Under the pieces are notes generated by a model, which made no database searches, was not told where the DNA came from, and saw only the letters and a list, made by a program, of their open reading frames with translations. The position numbers and the translations under genes are program-made. From positions 1 through 6,160 of the forward strand of contig SKNP01000294.1 in assembly GCA_007120485.1 (NCBI GenBank): a DNA stretch of 6,160 bases, in the 5' to 3' direction. This DNA comes from Nitriliruptoraceae bacterium (GTDB lineage Bacteria; Actinomycetota; Nitriliruptoria; Nitriliruptorales; Nitriliruptoraceae). The number at the start of each line of letters is the position of its first letter. The stretch's first letter is position 1. Of the stretch, positions 1-5,970 are shown piece by piece.

Positions 1-812
1 CCGAACACCGCGACCAACGCGGCGCTGATGGCCAGGATGGTCGCGATCTCCCCAGCCAACGGCTGCCCATGGATCAGCCCACGCATCGCGGTCACCAGGA
101 TCGTGACCGGGTTGACCTCGACGAACGACTCCAGCCAGCCCGGCAGGGTCTCGGGCGGCACGAACACGTTGCTGACGAACGTCAACGGGAACAGCACCAT
201 CATGCTCAACCCCATCAGGGCCTGCTCGGAACGCATGACGATCCCCAGGACCGTCCAGACCCACGACAGCGAGAAGCAGAACACCACCAGCAGCGCGATC
301 GCCGCGAGCAACCCGCCGACGCCCGCGTCCGGCCGGAACCCCAGCGTCAGCCCGAGGACGAGGATCACCGTGGACGCCAGGGCGTAGCGCACACCGTCAG
401 CGAGCAGCGGCCCCACCAGCGTGGCTGGCCGCCAGATCGGCAGCGACCGGAACCGGTCATGGACACCCTTCTGGATGTCGCGGTTGAGGGTCAGCCCGGT
501 GTACATCGTGATCATCGTCACGGTCATCACCAGGATCCCCGGCAGGACCTCCTGCAGGTACGCGCTGGTCGAGCCGGCCAACGCCCCACCGAAGAGGTAG
601 GTGAACATCAGCAGGAACATGATCGGGAACATCGTCACGTCGAACAGTTGCTCGGGGACGTGCTTGATCTTGAGCATCGCCCGCCACCAGAAGGTCAGCG
701 ACGCGGAGAGCCCACCGGGACGTGGTGGGCGTTCGGCGACGGCGAGCACCGACTCCACGGCGTCGCGGGCGACGGCTTCCGGCTGCGGTCGTGGGCTGGT
801 CGTCGTACTCAC
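1..812 (-). CDS. ABC-2 type transporter permease, DrrB-like (3' end cut by window edge)
   Basis: This is the membrane subunit of a drug/lipid-type ABC exporter; it would pair with the ATPase encoded just upstream. I translated 270 codons from a GTG at 812. The N-terminus is a soluble, Pro/Ala-rich tail of about 50 residues. Hydrophobic segments follow at about 57-76, 88-108, 141-160, 166-191 and 200-219, and a sixth begins near 252. Family hallmarks are DRFRSLPI (119-126), in the cytoplasmic loop after TM2, and SNVFVPPETLPGW followed by NPVTILVTAMRGL near the C-terminus. DrrB-type permeases are usually about 270-290 residues, so probably only the last 10-20 residues are missing. The GTG overlaps the ATPase stop codon (GTGA), which indicates translational coupling in one operon. 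The substrate cannot be read from sequence. Daunorubicin-resistance naming reflects family resemblance only. Confidence 0.93.
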   Translation of the reverse strand, partial: MSTTTSPRPQPEAVARDAVESVLAVAERPPRPGGLSASLTFWWRAMLKIKHVPEQLFDVTMFPIMFLLMFTYLFGGALAGSTSAYLQEVLPGILVMTVTMITMYTGLTLNRDIQKGVHDRFRSLPIWRPATLVGPLLADGVRYALASTVILVLGLTLGFRPDAGVGGLLAAIALLVVFCFSLSWVWTVLGIVMRSEQALMGLSMMVLFPLTFVSNVFVPPETLPGWLESFVEVNPVTILVTAMRGLIHGQPLAGEIATILAISAALVAVF

Positions 813-1816
813 GCCGGCTCCTCCTGGGTAGTCGGCTCCGTCGAAGGGTCACCGTCGCTGCGCTGATCCTCCGCCGGATGGCCCGTCAGGGTCAGGAACA
901 CCTCGTCGAGGCTGGGCTGTCCGAGCGCGAAGTTGGCGACCTCGATCCCGGCGTGCGCCAGCTCCGACATCGCGTGGCCGACCCGCTGCGGATCCGACAC
1001 GCTGGCGGACAACGCCGCGGGATCGTCCTCGAGGCGGAAGGGGACGTCCAACGCCGCTTCCAGCAGCCGCTGGGACTCCGCACGCTGGCCGGGCTCGAGC
1101 AGCCGAACGTGCAGCGCCCCCGCGCCGACCGATGCCTTGAGTTGGCTGGAGGTGCCCTCCGCGATCACCTTCCCGTGATCGATGACGGCGATCCGATCGG
1201 CCAGTTGGTCGGCCTCGTCGAGGTACTGGGTGGTCAGCAACACCGTGGTGCCGGCGGAGACCAGCGCCCGGACGATCTCCCACACCTGGTTGCGGCTCCG
1301 CGGATCGAGCCCGGTGGTGGGCTCATCCAGGAAGATCAGGTCGGGGGTCACCACGATGCTGGCCGCGATGTCGATCCGGCGGCGCATCCCGCCGGAGTAG
1401 GTCTTGACCTGCCGGTCCCCCGCGTCCGCCAGGCCGAACGCGTCGAGGAGATCGATAGCGCGCCGCTTCGCCGCCGCACGGGTGTGACCCCACAGTCGCC
1501 CGAGCAGGATCAGGTTCTCCCGACCGGTGAGGTCCTCGTCGACCGAGGCGAACTGCCCCGTCATGCTCACGCGGCTGCGGACGGCATCCGCCTCGGCGAC
1601 GACGTCGTGGCCGAACACCCGGGCCTCGCCGGCGTCCGGACGCAGCAGCGTCGCGAGCATCCGGATCGCGGTGGTCTTGCCCGCACCGTTCGGTCCGAGG
1701 ACGCCGTGGACGGTGCCGGTCGGCACCTCCAGGTCGAGTCCATCGACCGCTCGGGTCGTCCCGAAGTGTTTCACCAGTCCCTGCACGCTCACCGCGTGCG
1801 TCGCTGTGTTCGTCAC
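809..1816 (-). CDS. ABC transporter ATP-binding protein, DrrA-like (daunorubicin-resistance family)
   Basis: This 335-residue cytoplasmic ATPase would energise export through the DrrB-like permease. Motifs in order: Walker A GPNGAGKTT (41-49), Q-loop Gln88, signature YSGGM (140-144), Walker B LIFLDE with catalytic Glu165, D-loop GLDPRSR, then TTQYLDEAD, where the usual switch His is Gln197. That Gln and the C-terminal LDEVFL motif (303-308) are characteristic of the DrrA subfamily, so the His-to-Gln change is not a defect. The last 20 or so residues are an acidic, Ser/Thr/Pro-rich tail. The start is a GTG preceded by AGGAG (1825-1829, minus), with 8 bases between its last G and the GTG; this supports the start. 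The stop overlaps the permease GTG. A 15-bp palindrome (1896-1910) lies upstream and suggests repressor control. No regulator gene is adjacent in the window. Confidence 0.96.
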   Translation of the reverse strand: MTNTATHAVSVQGLVKHFGTTRAVDGLDLEVPTGTVHGVLGPNGAGKTTAIRMLATLLRPDAGEARVFGHDVVAEADAVRSRVSMTGQFASVDEDLTGRENLILLGRLWGHTRAAAKRRAIDLLDAFGLADAGDRQVKTYSGGMRRRIDIAASIVVTPDLIFLDEPTTGLDPRSRNQVWEIVRALVSAGTTVLLTTQYLDEADQLADRIAVIDHGKVIAEGTSSQLKASVGAGALHVRLLEPGQRAESQRLLEAALDVPFRLEDDPAALSASVSDPQRVGHAMSELAHAGIEVANFALGQPSLDEVFLTLTGHPAEDQRSDGDPSTEPTTQEEPA

Positions 1817-1895
1817 GTCGTGTGCTCCTGGAGGATCCGTCGAGCCGGTGGGTGACGCGGTGCTGGTCTGTCGGGCCGGACCCTACGATGTGAAG

Positions 1896-1910
1896 TTGAC
1901 TTCAAGTCAA
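1896..1910. promoter_or_regulatory. Perfect palindromic operator upstream of the ABC exporter
   Basis: TTGACTTCAAGTCAA has two perfect 7-bp arms around a central C. It lies 80 bp upstream of the ATPase GTG. Read on the minus strand, its first hexamer TTGACT resembles a -35, with a poor -10 candidate TAGGGT (1880-1885) at a long 19-bp spacing. The palindrome would therefore cover the -35 region of the exporter promoter. The shape suits a TetR- or MarR-type dimeric repressor; which one is unknown. The overlapping sequence GTGAAGTTGAC (1890-1900) also occurs, inverted, at 5962-5972 in the dioxygenase control region. Confidence 0.6.
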
Positions 1911-2143
1911 GCCGTACTGGGCGACATCGTTCCGACGGGCTCTGCGGCGGGGCGCTCCGAACGCACCCTCGAGGTTCCGTCTGAGCCGTACTCATCCGGG
2001 TCGGATCGACCGCGCACCGACCGACCGTTCGTGGTGCGCAGGCGGTTGACGCTGCGATCACGCCGGACTCATCGCTCGGTCGATGCCAGCGTGCGCAGAC
2101 CGCAACCGGCGGCAGCGTGACGACCTCGGTGGCGCCCTGGCCG
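1911..2143. other. Intergenic stretch, no gene seen
   Basis: This is part of a 363-bp region (1817-2179) between the divergent ABC operon and the DUF2277 gene. Open frames cross it on both strands, but they are extensions or shadows of neighbouring frames. They are rich in Arg, Ser, Thr and Pro and show no recognisable domain. I see no tRNA, strong hairpin or riboswitch-like structure. The only signals in the region are the palindrome at its left end and the promoter at its right end. Confidence 0.5.
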
Positions 2144-2172
2144 TGGACCGGGTGCGACCAGCGACCTATCTT
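2144..2172 (+). promoter_or_regulatory. Predicted promoter of the DUF2277 gene (leaderless transcript)
   Basis: TGGACC (2144-2149) matches the -35 consensus except at the second base. It is separated by 17 bp from TATCTT (2167-2172), a good -10 of the TAnnnT type. The ATG at 2180 is 7 bases after the -10, where transcription would be expected to begin, and there is no Shine-Dalgarno sequence between them. This fits a leaderless mRNA, which is common in actinobacteria. The start site is inferred, not measured. Confidence 0.6.
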
Positions 2173-2179
2173 GCCTGAC

Positions 2180-2425
2180 ATGTGCCGGAACATCCAACAG
2201 TTGCGCGGAGCCGACCCGCCCGCCACCGATGCGGAGATCCGCGACGCCGCCTTGCAGTACGTCCGCAAGGTGAGCGGCTACCGCGTGCCATCGGCGGCGA
2301 ACGCGGTCGCGTTCGACGCCGCCGTCGAGCAGGTCGCTGCCGCTACGCAGCGGCTGCTGGCCGAACTGACCGTCGGCCACGGCTCGAAGCCCGCGATACC
2401 GCGGCAACGTCTCCGGGACGGGTGA
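2180..2425 (+). CDS. DUF2277 domain-containing protein
   Basis: This small protein of 81 residues begins MCRNIQQLRGADPPATDAEI and continues with AALQYVRKVSGYRVPS and a helical stretch ending AATQRLLAEL. That pattern (MCRNI, PPAT..EI, ALQ.VRK.SG, P...N..AF..AV..VA) is the DUF2277 family signature as I know it. The family covers small proteins of roughly 80-90 residues without an assigned function. I see no signal peptide or membrane segment, so it is probably cytoplasmic. An in-frame start exists upstream at 2117, but the family begins at MCRN and the promoter ends just before 2180, so I chose the internal ATG. The C-terminal 15 residues (from about VGHGSKP) are less family-like. The gene stands alone between a divergent ABC operon and the SOS-type DUF222 gene, so context gives no function. 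Confidence 0.88.
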   Translation: MCRNIQQLRGADPPATDAEIRDAALQYVRKVSGYRVPSAANAVAFDAAVEQVAAATQRLLAELTVGHGSKPAIPRQRLRDG

Positions 2426-2591
2426 AGGACACGGCGGCCGGCGGCCGACTCGTGCCCGGACCGCCGAGCGATGACGAGCCGTGACGTCGGGGTCGGGATC
2501 GGGCATCGGCGCGTTCGGCTTCGAGGCCGTGCCAGTCGGGCGTTGGGTCGGGGACGCTGACGTCGGCCGGCGAGGTGGGCGACGCGGTGTC

Positions 2592-2629
2592 GGTGGTCGG
2601 CTCGGTGATCGGTGGTCGGCTCGGTGATC
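2592..2629. repeat. Two perfect 19-bp tandem copies in the DUF2277-DUF222 gap
   Basis: GGTGGTCGGCTCGGTGATC occurs twice back to back (2592-2610 and 2611-2629), and GGTGG starts a third, broken copy. It lies in the 252-bp stretch between the DUF2277 stop and the DUF222/HNH start, about 30 bp upstream of the latter's putative -35. I see no gene in that gap. A short GC-rich inverted repeat (CGGCC-GGC-GGCCG) just after the DUF2277 stop has no T-tract and is a weak terminator candidate. The repeat could be replication slippage or a duplicated binding site. Nothing decides between them. Confidence 0.8.
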
Positions 2630-2670
2630 GGTGGGGTCTCCACATGGGTTACGGGCCCCTCTTGACGATA

Positions 2671-2685
2671 CGAACATGTGTTCGA
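2671..2685. promoter_or_regulatory. LexA/SOS-type box at the start of the DUF222/HNH gene
   Basis: CGAAC-ATGT-GTTCG is a perfect 5+5 inverted repeat with a 4-base centre, followed by A. It matches the mycobacterial/actinobacterial LexA consensus (TCGAAC-N4-GTTCGA) except at the outermost 5' base. TTGACG (2662-2667) lies just upstream as a possible -35, and TACCGT (2686-2691) is a possible -10 at 18-bp spacing, so bound LexA would sit between them. Some 13E12-family genes of Mycobacterium tuberculosis carry SOS boxes, so the association has precedent. The call rests on the match and position only. Confidence 0.75.
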
Positions 2686-4309
2686 TACCGTTGATGCAAG
2701 CTCAACGACGGACGGGGGTCCGGTGACCGGTACACGGCAGGTGCCACCGCAGGCGTGGACGCCTGGGGTCCGTCTCCAGCCGCACGTGGCGCGGCGGTCC
2801 GGTCCGGGGCACGGCGCTCGGCGGGACGCGTCGACGGGGTCGGTGCCGTCGAGGTCGGTGCCATCGAGGTGGGCGCGGTCGGGGTCGGTGCCACCGGGAT
2901 GGGCGCGGTCGGGGTCAGCGCTGCTGGGGCTGGCCTGGGAGCGCTCCGGTGGGTACACCGCCGAGAACGACGACGCCTCGGGCGACGGTGGCCCGGACAG
3001 CGGCGCTGACGGCGACGCCGGCGCTGCTGAGGCTGGCGGTGACCCGGACGATGGCGCGTCATCGCCAGGTTCGCCGGCTGTAGCGTTGGAGTCGGTGCTG
3101 GATCGGCTGCTCGCGGTCGAGGTCGCCGATCTCGATGAGTCGGCCATCGACGTGGAGTTGGAGGCGGTGGAGCGGGCGATGCGCCGTCTCGATGCACGCC
3201 GGTGCCGTCTGGCATCCGCGAAGACGGCACGACGTGCCGACCAGGCCCAGCGTGACGCGGATGCGACCGGCCAGGATGGGCGGCGGGCCAGGCAGCGGGC
3301 CCGCCGGCAGGCGGAGCAGGAGATGGCCGACCAGCACCGCTGGTCGGCCTCGGACGCGAAGCGGGCCACCAACGTTGGTGATCAGCTTGGGGACGACGGC
3401 CAGACCCAGGCCGCGTTCGACGATGGGAGGTTGCCGCCGCGGCACGCGCAACTGCTGGCCGACACGCTCAAGCACCTGCATGGCGACCAGCGTGAGCAGG
3501 CCCGCCGTCGCCTGCTGGATGCGGCGGCCGAGCAGGACGCACGGGAGTTCGGGCGGACCTGCCGGCGGGTGCTGGCCAGCTTGGACTCGGCCGCCGCGAT
3601 GCGCGGCGAACAGCGCCGACACCAGCGCCGCCGCGCCTCCGTCCACACCACCGAGGACGGGATGCTCGCCGTGTCCGGGCAGTGGTCGGGCGTCGACGGC
3701 GAGACGGTTGCGACCGCGATCGAGGCGTTCCGCCAGCCCGACCCGCCCGGAGTACACCGCACCGCCGAACAGCGCACCGCCGACGCCGTGGTCGAACTCG
3801 CCCGCGCCGCGCTGCGTGCCGGCGAGGCGCCGACCGTGCACGGGGTACGTCCGCACATCAGTGTCCTGCTCGACCACGAAGCGATCCTGGCGGACGCCGC
3901 CGCGGTCGCGGACGGCCAGTTGGGTGCGCCCGTGGTCGCCGACACACCGTGGATGGGGCCGTTGCCGTTCGCCGAGATCCGACGGCTACTCGCCGACGCC
4001 GGGGTGGCGCGACTGCTGGTCGACCCGAACCGGGTCCCGGTCGAGGCCGGCGCAGAGACCCGCAACGTGCCCGCCGGGTTGTGGCGCACCCTGGTCGCCC
4101 GCGACCACGGCTGCATCGCCGACGGCTGTACCGCGCGGGTCGGCTGGTGCGACGTGATGCACCTCGAGCACCCCTACCACCTGCAAGGTCGCCTGTCGCC
4201 GGCCAACGCCGCCCTCGGCTGCCGCCACCACCACCGCGCTTACGACCTCCACGGCTGGCAGATCCACTGGGACGGCGAACGACCGCGCCTGCGGCCACCG
4301 CCAACCTGA
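2678..4309 (+). CDS. DUF222 and HNH domain protein, 13E12 type (putative endonuclease)
   Basis: This is a 543-residue protein of the actinobacterial DUF222-HNH (REP13E12-like) group, a presumed nuclease of unknown role. Residues 1-130 are low-complexity (Ser/Arg/Pro repeats, then Asp/Gly/Ala-rich). DUF222 spans about 135-440, with an Arg/Gln-rich helical stretch at 180-220, RTADAVVELARAAL (366-379) and RPHISVLLD (391-399). The HNH domain at about 479-530 has Cys479, Cys484 and Cys491, His495 and His498 in DVMHLEH, Asn510, Cys515 and HHH 517-519. Zinc ligands and the H-N-H residues therefore look intact. The usual paired His (HH) is Met-His here. The start is uncertain: GTG 2678 lies inside the SOS box, has no Shine-Dalgarno and gives MFD, an opening I recall in relatives. 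If the promoter at 2662-2691 is right, GTG 2723, with GGGGG 4 bases before it, fits better. The gene faces the minus-strand membrane-protein gene. Confidence 0.9.
   Translation: MFDTVDASSTTDGGPVTGTRQVPPQAWTPGVRLQPHVARRSGPGHGARRDASTGSVPSRSVPSRWARSGSVPPGWARSGSALLGLAWERSGGYTAENDDASGDGGPDSGADGDAGAAEAGGDPDDGASSPGSPAVALESVLDRLLAVEVADLDESAIDVELEAVERAMRRLDARRCRLASAKTARRADQAQRDADATGQDGRRARQRARRQAEQEMADQHRWSASDAKRATNVGDQLGDDGQTQAAFDDGRLPPRHAQLLADTLKHLHGDQREQARRRLLDAAAEQDAREFGRTCRRVLASLDSAAAMRGEQRRHQRRRASVHTTEDGMLAVSGQWSGVDGETVATAIEAFRQPDPPGVHRTAEQRTADAVVELARAALRAGEAPTVHGVRPHISVLLDHEAILADAAAVADGQLGAPVVADTPWMGPLPFAEIRRLLADAGVARLLVDPNRVPVEAGAETRNVPAGLWRTLVARDHGCIADGCTARVGWCDVMHLEHPYHLQGRLSPANAALGCRHHHRAYDLHGWQIHWDGERPRLRPPPT
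2840..2914. repeat. Degenerate 15-bp tandem repeat in the N-terminal part of the DUF222 gene
   Basis: Five consecutive 15-mers: TCGGTGCCGTCGAGG, TCGGTGCCATCGAGG, TGGGCGCGGTCGGGG, TCGGTGCCACCGGGA, TGGGCGCGGTCGGGG. A weaker sixth follows. Copies 3 and 5 are identical, and copies 1, 2 and 4 are close, so part of the array has a 30-bp higher-order period. The period is a multiple of three, so it keeps the frame. In the gene frame it encodes SVPSR/SVPSR/WARSG/SVPPG/WARSG within the low-complexity N-terminus, outside DUF222. Its length probably varies between strains by slippage. Confidence 0.75.
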
Positions 4310-4481
4310 CGCGGGACAGCGACCCTCACGGCCGGTGGAGCCCGACGACGGCCTGACGCCGCGAGACATCCTCGCACCCCGCAACCTCCGAGCTCGGCCA
4401 CAGCCAGCGCCTCACGCGGTCGACCCCAGCCGACCCACCTTGCGCCAGGCGAGCTGCCTTGAGCGCTCAGCCCTTCTTGGC

Positions 4482-5015
4482 CTACCTACCCCGTGACGAC
4501 GGATCGGATCGATCGTATTGCCGATCCTGCCAGGTGGGGCCGGTGACGGCGGGCTTCTGCTCCTCGTACCGGCGTTGGCGCTCCTCCCGCTTGGCGATGA
4601 GCCGTTCGCGGACACCCTCCGGGAGAAGCGCGGGGAACAGCGGTGGGATCGACGGCAGCAGCAACAGGTGGGTGGGGCGCAACGTGCCGTCGAGCAGCAG
4701 CGGCACCGTCACCACCAGCAGCGCGAGAACCAGCGGCACCTGCACCCTCGCGGGCAAGCGGCTCTGGTACGGCGGCAGCTTCCATCGGGCGACGAGCGCG
4801 CCCGCGATCACCGCCGACACGGTCGAGTAGTGGACGGCCTCGCGGACGCCGTCGAGCAGGGTCGCCGCGAGGACCACGAGGCCTCCCGCGATCAACGGCG
4901 GCAAGACCGTGCCGGGCGCCAGCTTCAGGGGCGGCACCTGCCCACCGCCTGATCTTCCCGTCCCGTCGGCCGCTTCGGACGCGTCAGCCACCTCGCCCCC
5001 AGAGTTCGCTGACAC
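4482..5015 (-). CDS. Hypothetical multi-pass membrane protein
   Basis: I do not recognise a family. From GTG 5015 the product has 177 residues. A polar, Gly/Ser/Asp-rich N-terminus (1-35) is followed by hydrophobic segments at about 37-56, 61-77 and 91-108, and a Leu/Pro-rich stretch at about 112-131 that may be a fourth. A strongly charged tail then starts with a Glu/Arg-rich helix (RERLIAKREERQRRYEEQK, about 136-154). Under the positive-inside rule the tail is probably cytoplasmic. The frame is open back to 5165, but that would overlap the dioxygenase gene and adds an Arg/Ser-rich, non-membrane-like stretch. Only GTG 5015 and GTG 4991 (preceded by GGGGGCGAG) are sensible starts, and 4991 has the better Shine-Dalgarno. 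It lies 61 bp after the dioxygenase stop on the same strand, so it could be its operon partner unless the hairpin between them terminates. Confidence 0.7.
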   Translation of the reverse strand: MSANSGGEVADASEAADGTGRSGGGQVPPLKLAPGTVLPPLIAGGLVVLAATLLDGVREAVHYSTVSAVIAGALVARWKLPPYQSRLPARVQVPLVLALLVVTVPLLLDGTLRPTHLLLLPSIPPLFPALLPEGVRERLIAKREERQRRYEEQKPAVTGPTWQDRQYDRSDPSSRGR

Positions 5016-5048
5016 CTCAGCGTAACAACGTCCATCGTCGTGGGCCCA

Positions 5049-5065
5049 GCCATCGGCGCGATGGC
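5049..5065 (-). terminator. Possible hairpin after the dioxygenase gene
   Basis: On the minus strand GCCATCG-CGC-CGATGGC forms a perfect 7-bp stem with a 3-base loop, 11 bases after the dioxygenase stop codon. No T-tract follows. It is either a weak or atypical terminator, an mRNA-stabilising hairpin, or chance. If it terminates, the membrane-protein gene downstream needs its own promoter, which I do not see. Confidence 0.35.
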
Positions 5066-5076
5066 GAACCCGGGGG

Positions 5077-5928
5077 TCAAGCCACCTGCACCGACCGCTT
5101 CGCCAGCCCCATCCAGAACCCGTCGATGAGCTGCTCCGGCGGAGTCTCCGGATCCGAGGAAGCACCGAGCGTCACGAACAGCGGCGCGAAGTGCTCGATG
5201 GTCGGGTGTGCGTAGGGCATCCCGGGCGCCCGGTCGCGGAACGCCGCCAACGACTCCACGTCACCGTCGTGGAGCGCTTCCTGAGCCCATGCATCGAACT
5301 CCGCCGACCAACCCGGGGGCGGCGCATCGGTGGAGCGCCAGTGCTCGCGGGACAGGAACGGCAGGCCGTGGGTGGTGAACCCCGAACCGACGATCAGGAC
5401 GCCCTCGTCGCGCAGCGGTTGGAGCCGGCGCCCGAGGTCGAGCAGCCGGTCGGGCTCCAGCGTCGGCAGCGACATCTGCAACACCGGGATGTCGGCGTCC
5501 GGGTACATCACGCTCAACGGCACGTAGGCGCCGTGGTCGAGCCCCCGGTCGGTGCGGACCACCTGCTGGGTGTCGGGCATCATCGCCTGGACGTGGTCCG
5601 CGAGTTCGGGCGCACCCGGCGCCGGATAGGTCGCTTCGTAGAACCGCTTCGGGAAGCCACCGAAGTCGTAGACCAGCGGGACGGTCTCGGTCGCCCCCAC
5701 CATCAGCGGTGCAGCTTCCCAGTGCGCCGACACGATCAGGATCTGCGACGGGCGCGGCAGGCCCTGACCGAGTTCCGCCAGCTCGGCGGTCCAGCGTTCG
5801 TCCTCGACCAGGGGCGGCGCACCGTGGCTGATGAACAGCGCCGGCATCGAGGTGGAGCCCCGTGGCTCGGCGGGATCGGGAGCGGCATCGGCGGCGCGGT
5901 CCGGTGCGCGGCCAGGGTCGGAGGACAT
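5077..5928 (-). CDS. Class III extradiol dioxygenase, DODA/YgiD type (LigB superfamily)
   Basis: This cytoplasmic metal-dependent ring-opening dioxygenase is of the 4,5-DOPA-dioxygenase-like family; the natural substrate in bacteria is usually unknown. The 283-residue product has the family pattern in order: LFISHGAPPL (His35), LIVSAHWE (His69), DHGAYVPL (His132), LIVGSGFTTHGLPFL (His187) and MPYAHPTIEHFAPLF (His241, His246). These include the metal and catalytic histidines. The start at ATG 5928 is supported by GGAG at 5937-5940 (8 bases before ATG) and a promoter whose expected start is near 5964. That rules out the longer frame from 6021. The 27 residues before MPALFISHG are an Ala/Pro/Asp-rich extension. 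Relatives often begin at that Met (ATG 5847, 256 residues), but no good Shine-Dalgarno precedes it. Two operator-like sites cover the promoter, so it is probably repressed by a MarR-like regulator. Confidence 0.93.
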   Translation of the reverse strand: MSSDPGRAPDRAADAAPDPAEPRGSTSMPALFISHGAPPLVEDERWTAELAELGQGLPRPSQILIVSAHWEAAPLMVGATETVPLVYDFGGFPKRFYEATYPAPGAPELADHVQAMMPDTQQVVRTDRGLDHGAYVPLSVMYPDADIPVLQMSLPTLEPDRLLDLGRRLQPLRDEGVLIVGSGFTTHGLPFLSREHWRSTDAPPPGWSAEFDAWAQEALHDGDVESLAAFRDRAPGMPYAHPTIEHFAPLFVTLGASSDPETPPEQLIDGFWMGLAKRSVQVA

Positions 5929-5954
5929 GGAGGGGACTCCGGGACGGCGGATGG

Positions 5955-5966
5955 TTGAAGCGTCAA
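5955..5966. promoter_or_regulatory. Operator 1, TTGA-N4-TCAA
   Basis: TTGAAGCGTCAA sits within the 14-bp near-palindrome GTTGAAGCGTCAAC (5-bp arms, 4-base centre). It lies just downstream of the dioxygenase -10 and covers the expected transcription start (about 5964), a classic repressor position. Its right flank, GTCAACTTCAC (5962-5972), is repeated at the ABC exporter promoter. Confidence 0.65.
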
Positions 5967-5970
5967 CTTC

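Noticed and set aside
644..658. Second LexA-like site (CGAACAGTTGCTCG)
   Set aside because: The right half-site is imperfect (GCTCG instead of GTTCG), and it lies inside the permease coding region.
722..1855. Long plus-strand open frame opposite the ABC ATPase
   Set aside because: It is a shadow of the ATPase gene, which has all the ABC motifs. The plus-strand product has no recognisable domain.
1813..2677. Minus-strand open frames over the DUF2277 gene and its flanks
   Set aside because: The products are Arg/Pro/Ser-rich without motifs, and they overlap a recognised DUF2277 gene and a promoter on the other strand.
3059..3877. Minus-strand open frame opposite the DUF222 gene
   Set aside because: It is antisense to a well-supported domain protein, and long shadow frames are expected at this GC content.
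2678..4309. HNH gene as a homing endonuclease or part of a mobile element
   Set aside because: There is no flanking inverted repeat, target duplication, transposase or interrupted host gene. DUF222-HNH proteins are ordinary multicopy genes in actinobacteria.
4310..4481. Bidirectional terminator between the convergent genes
   Set aside because: Only very short inverted repeats occur (for example TGAGCGCTCA at 4460-4469), with no stem plus T-tract on either strand.
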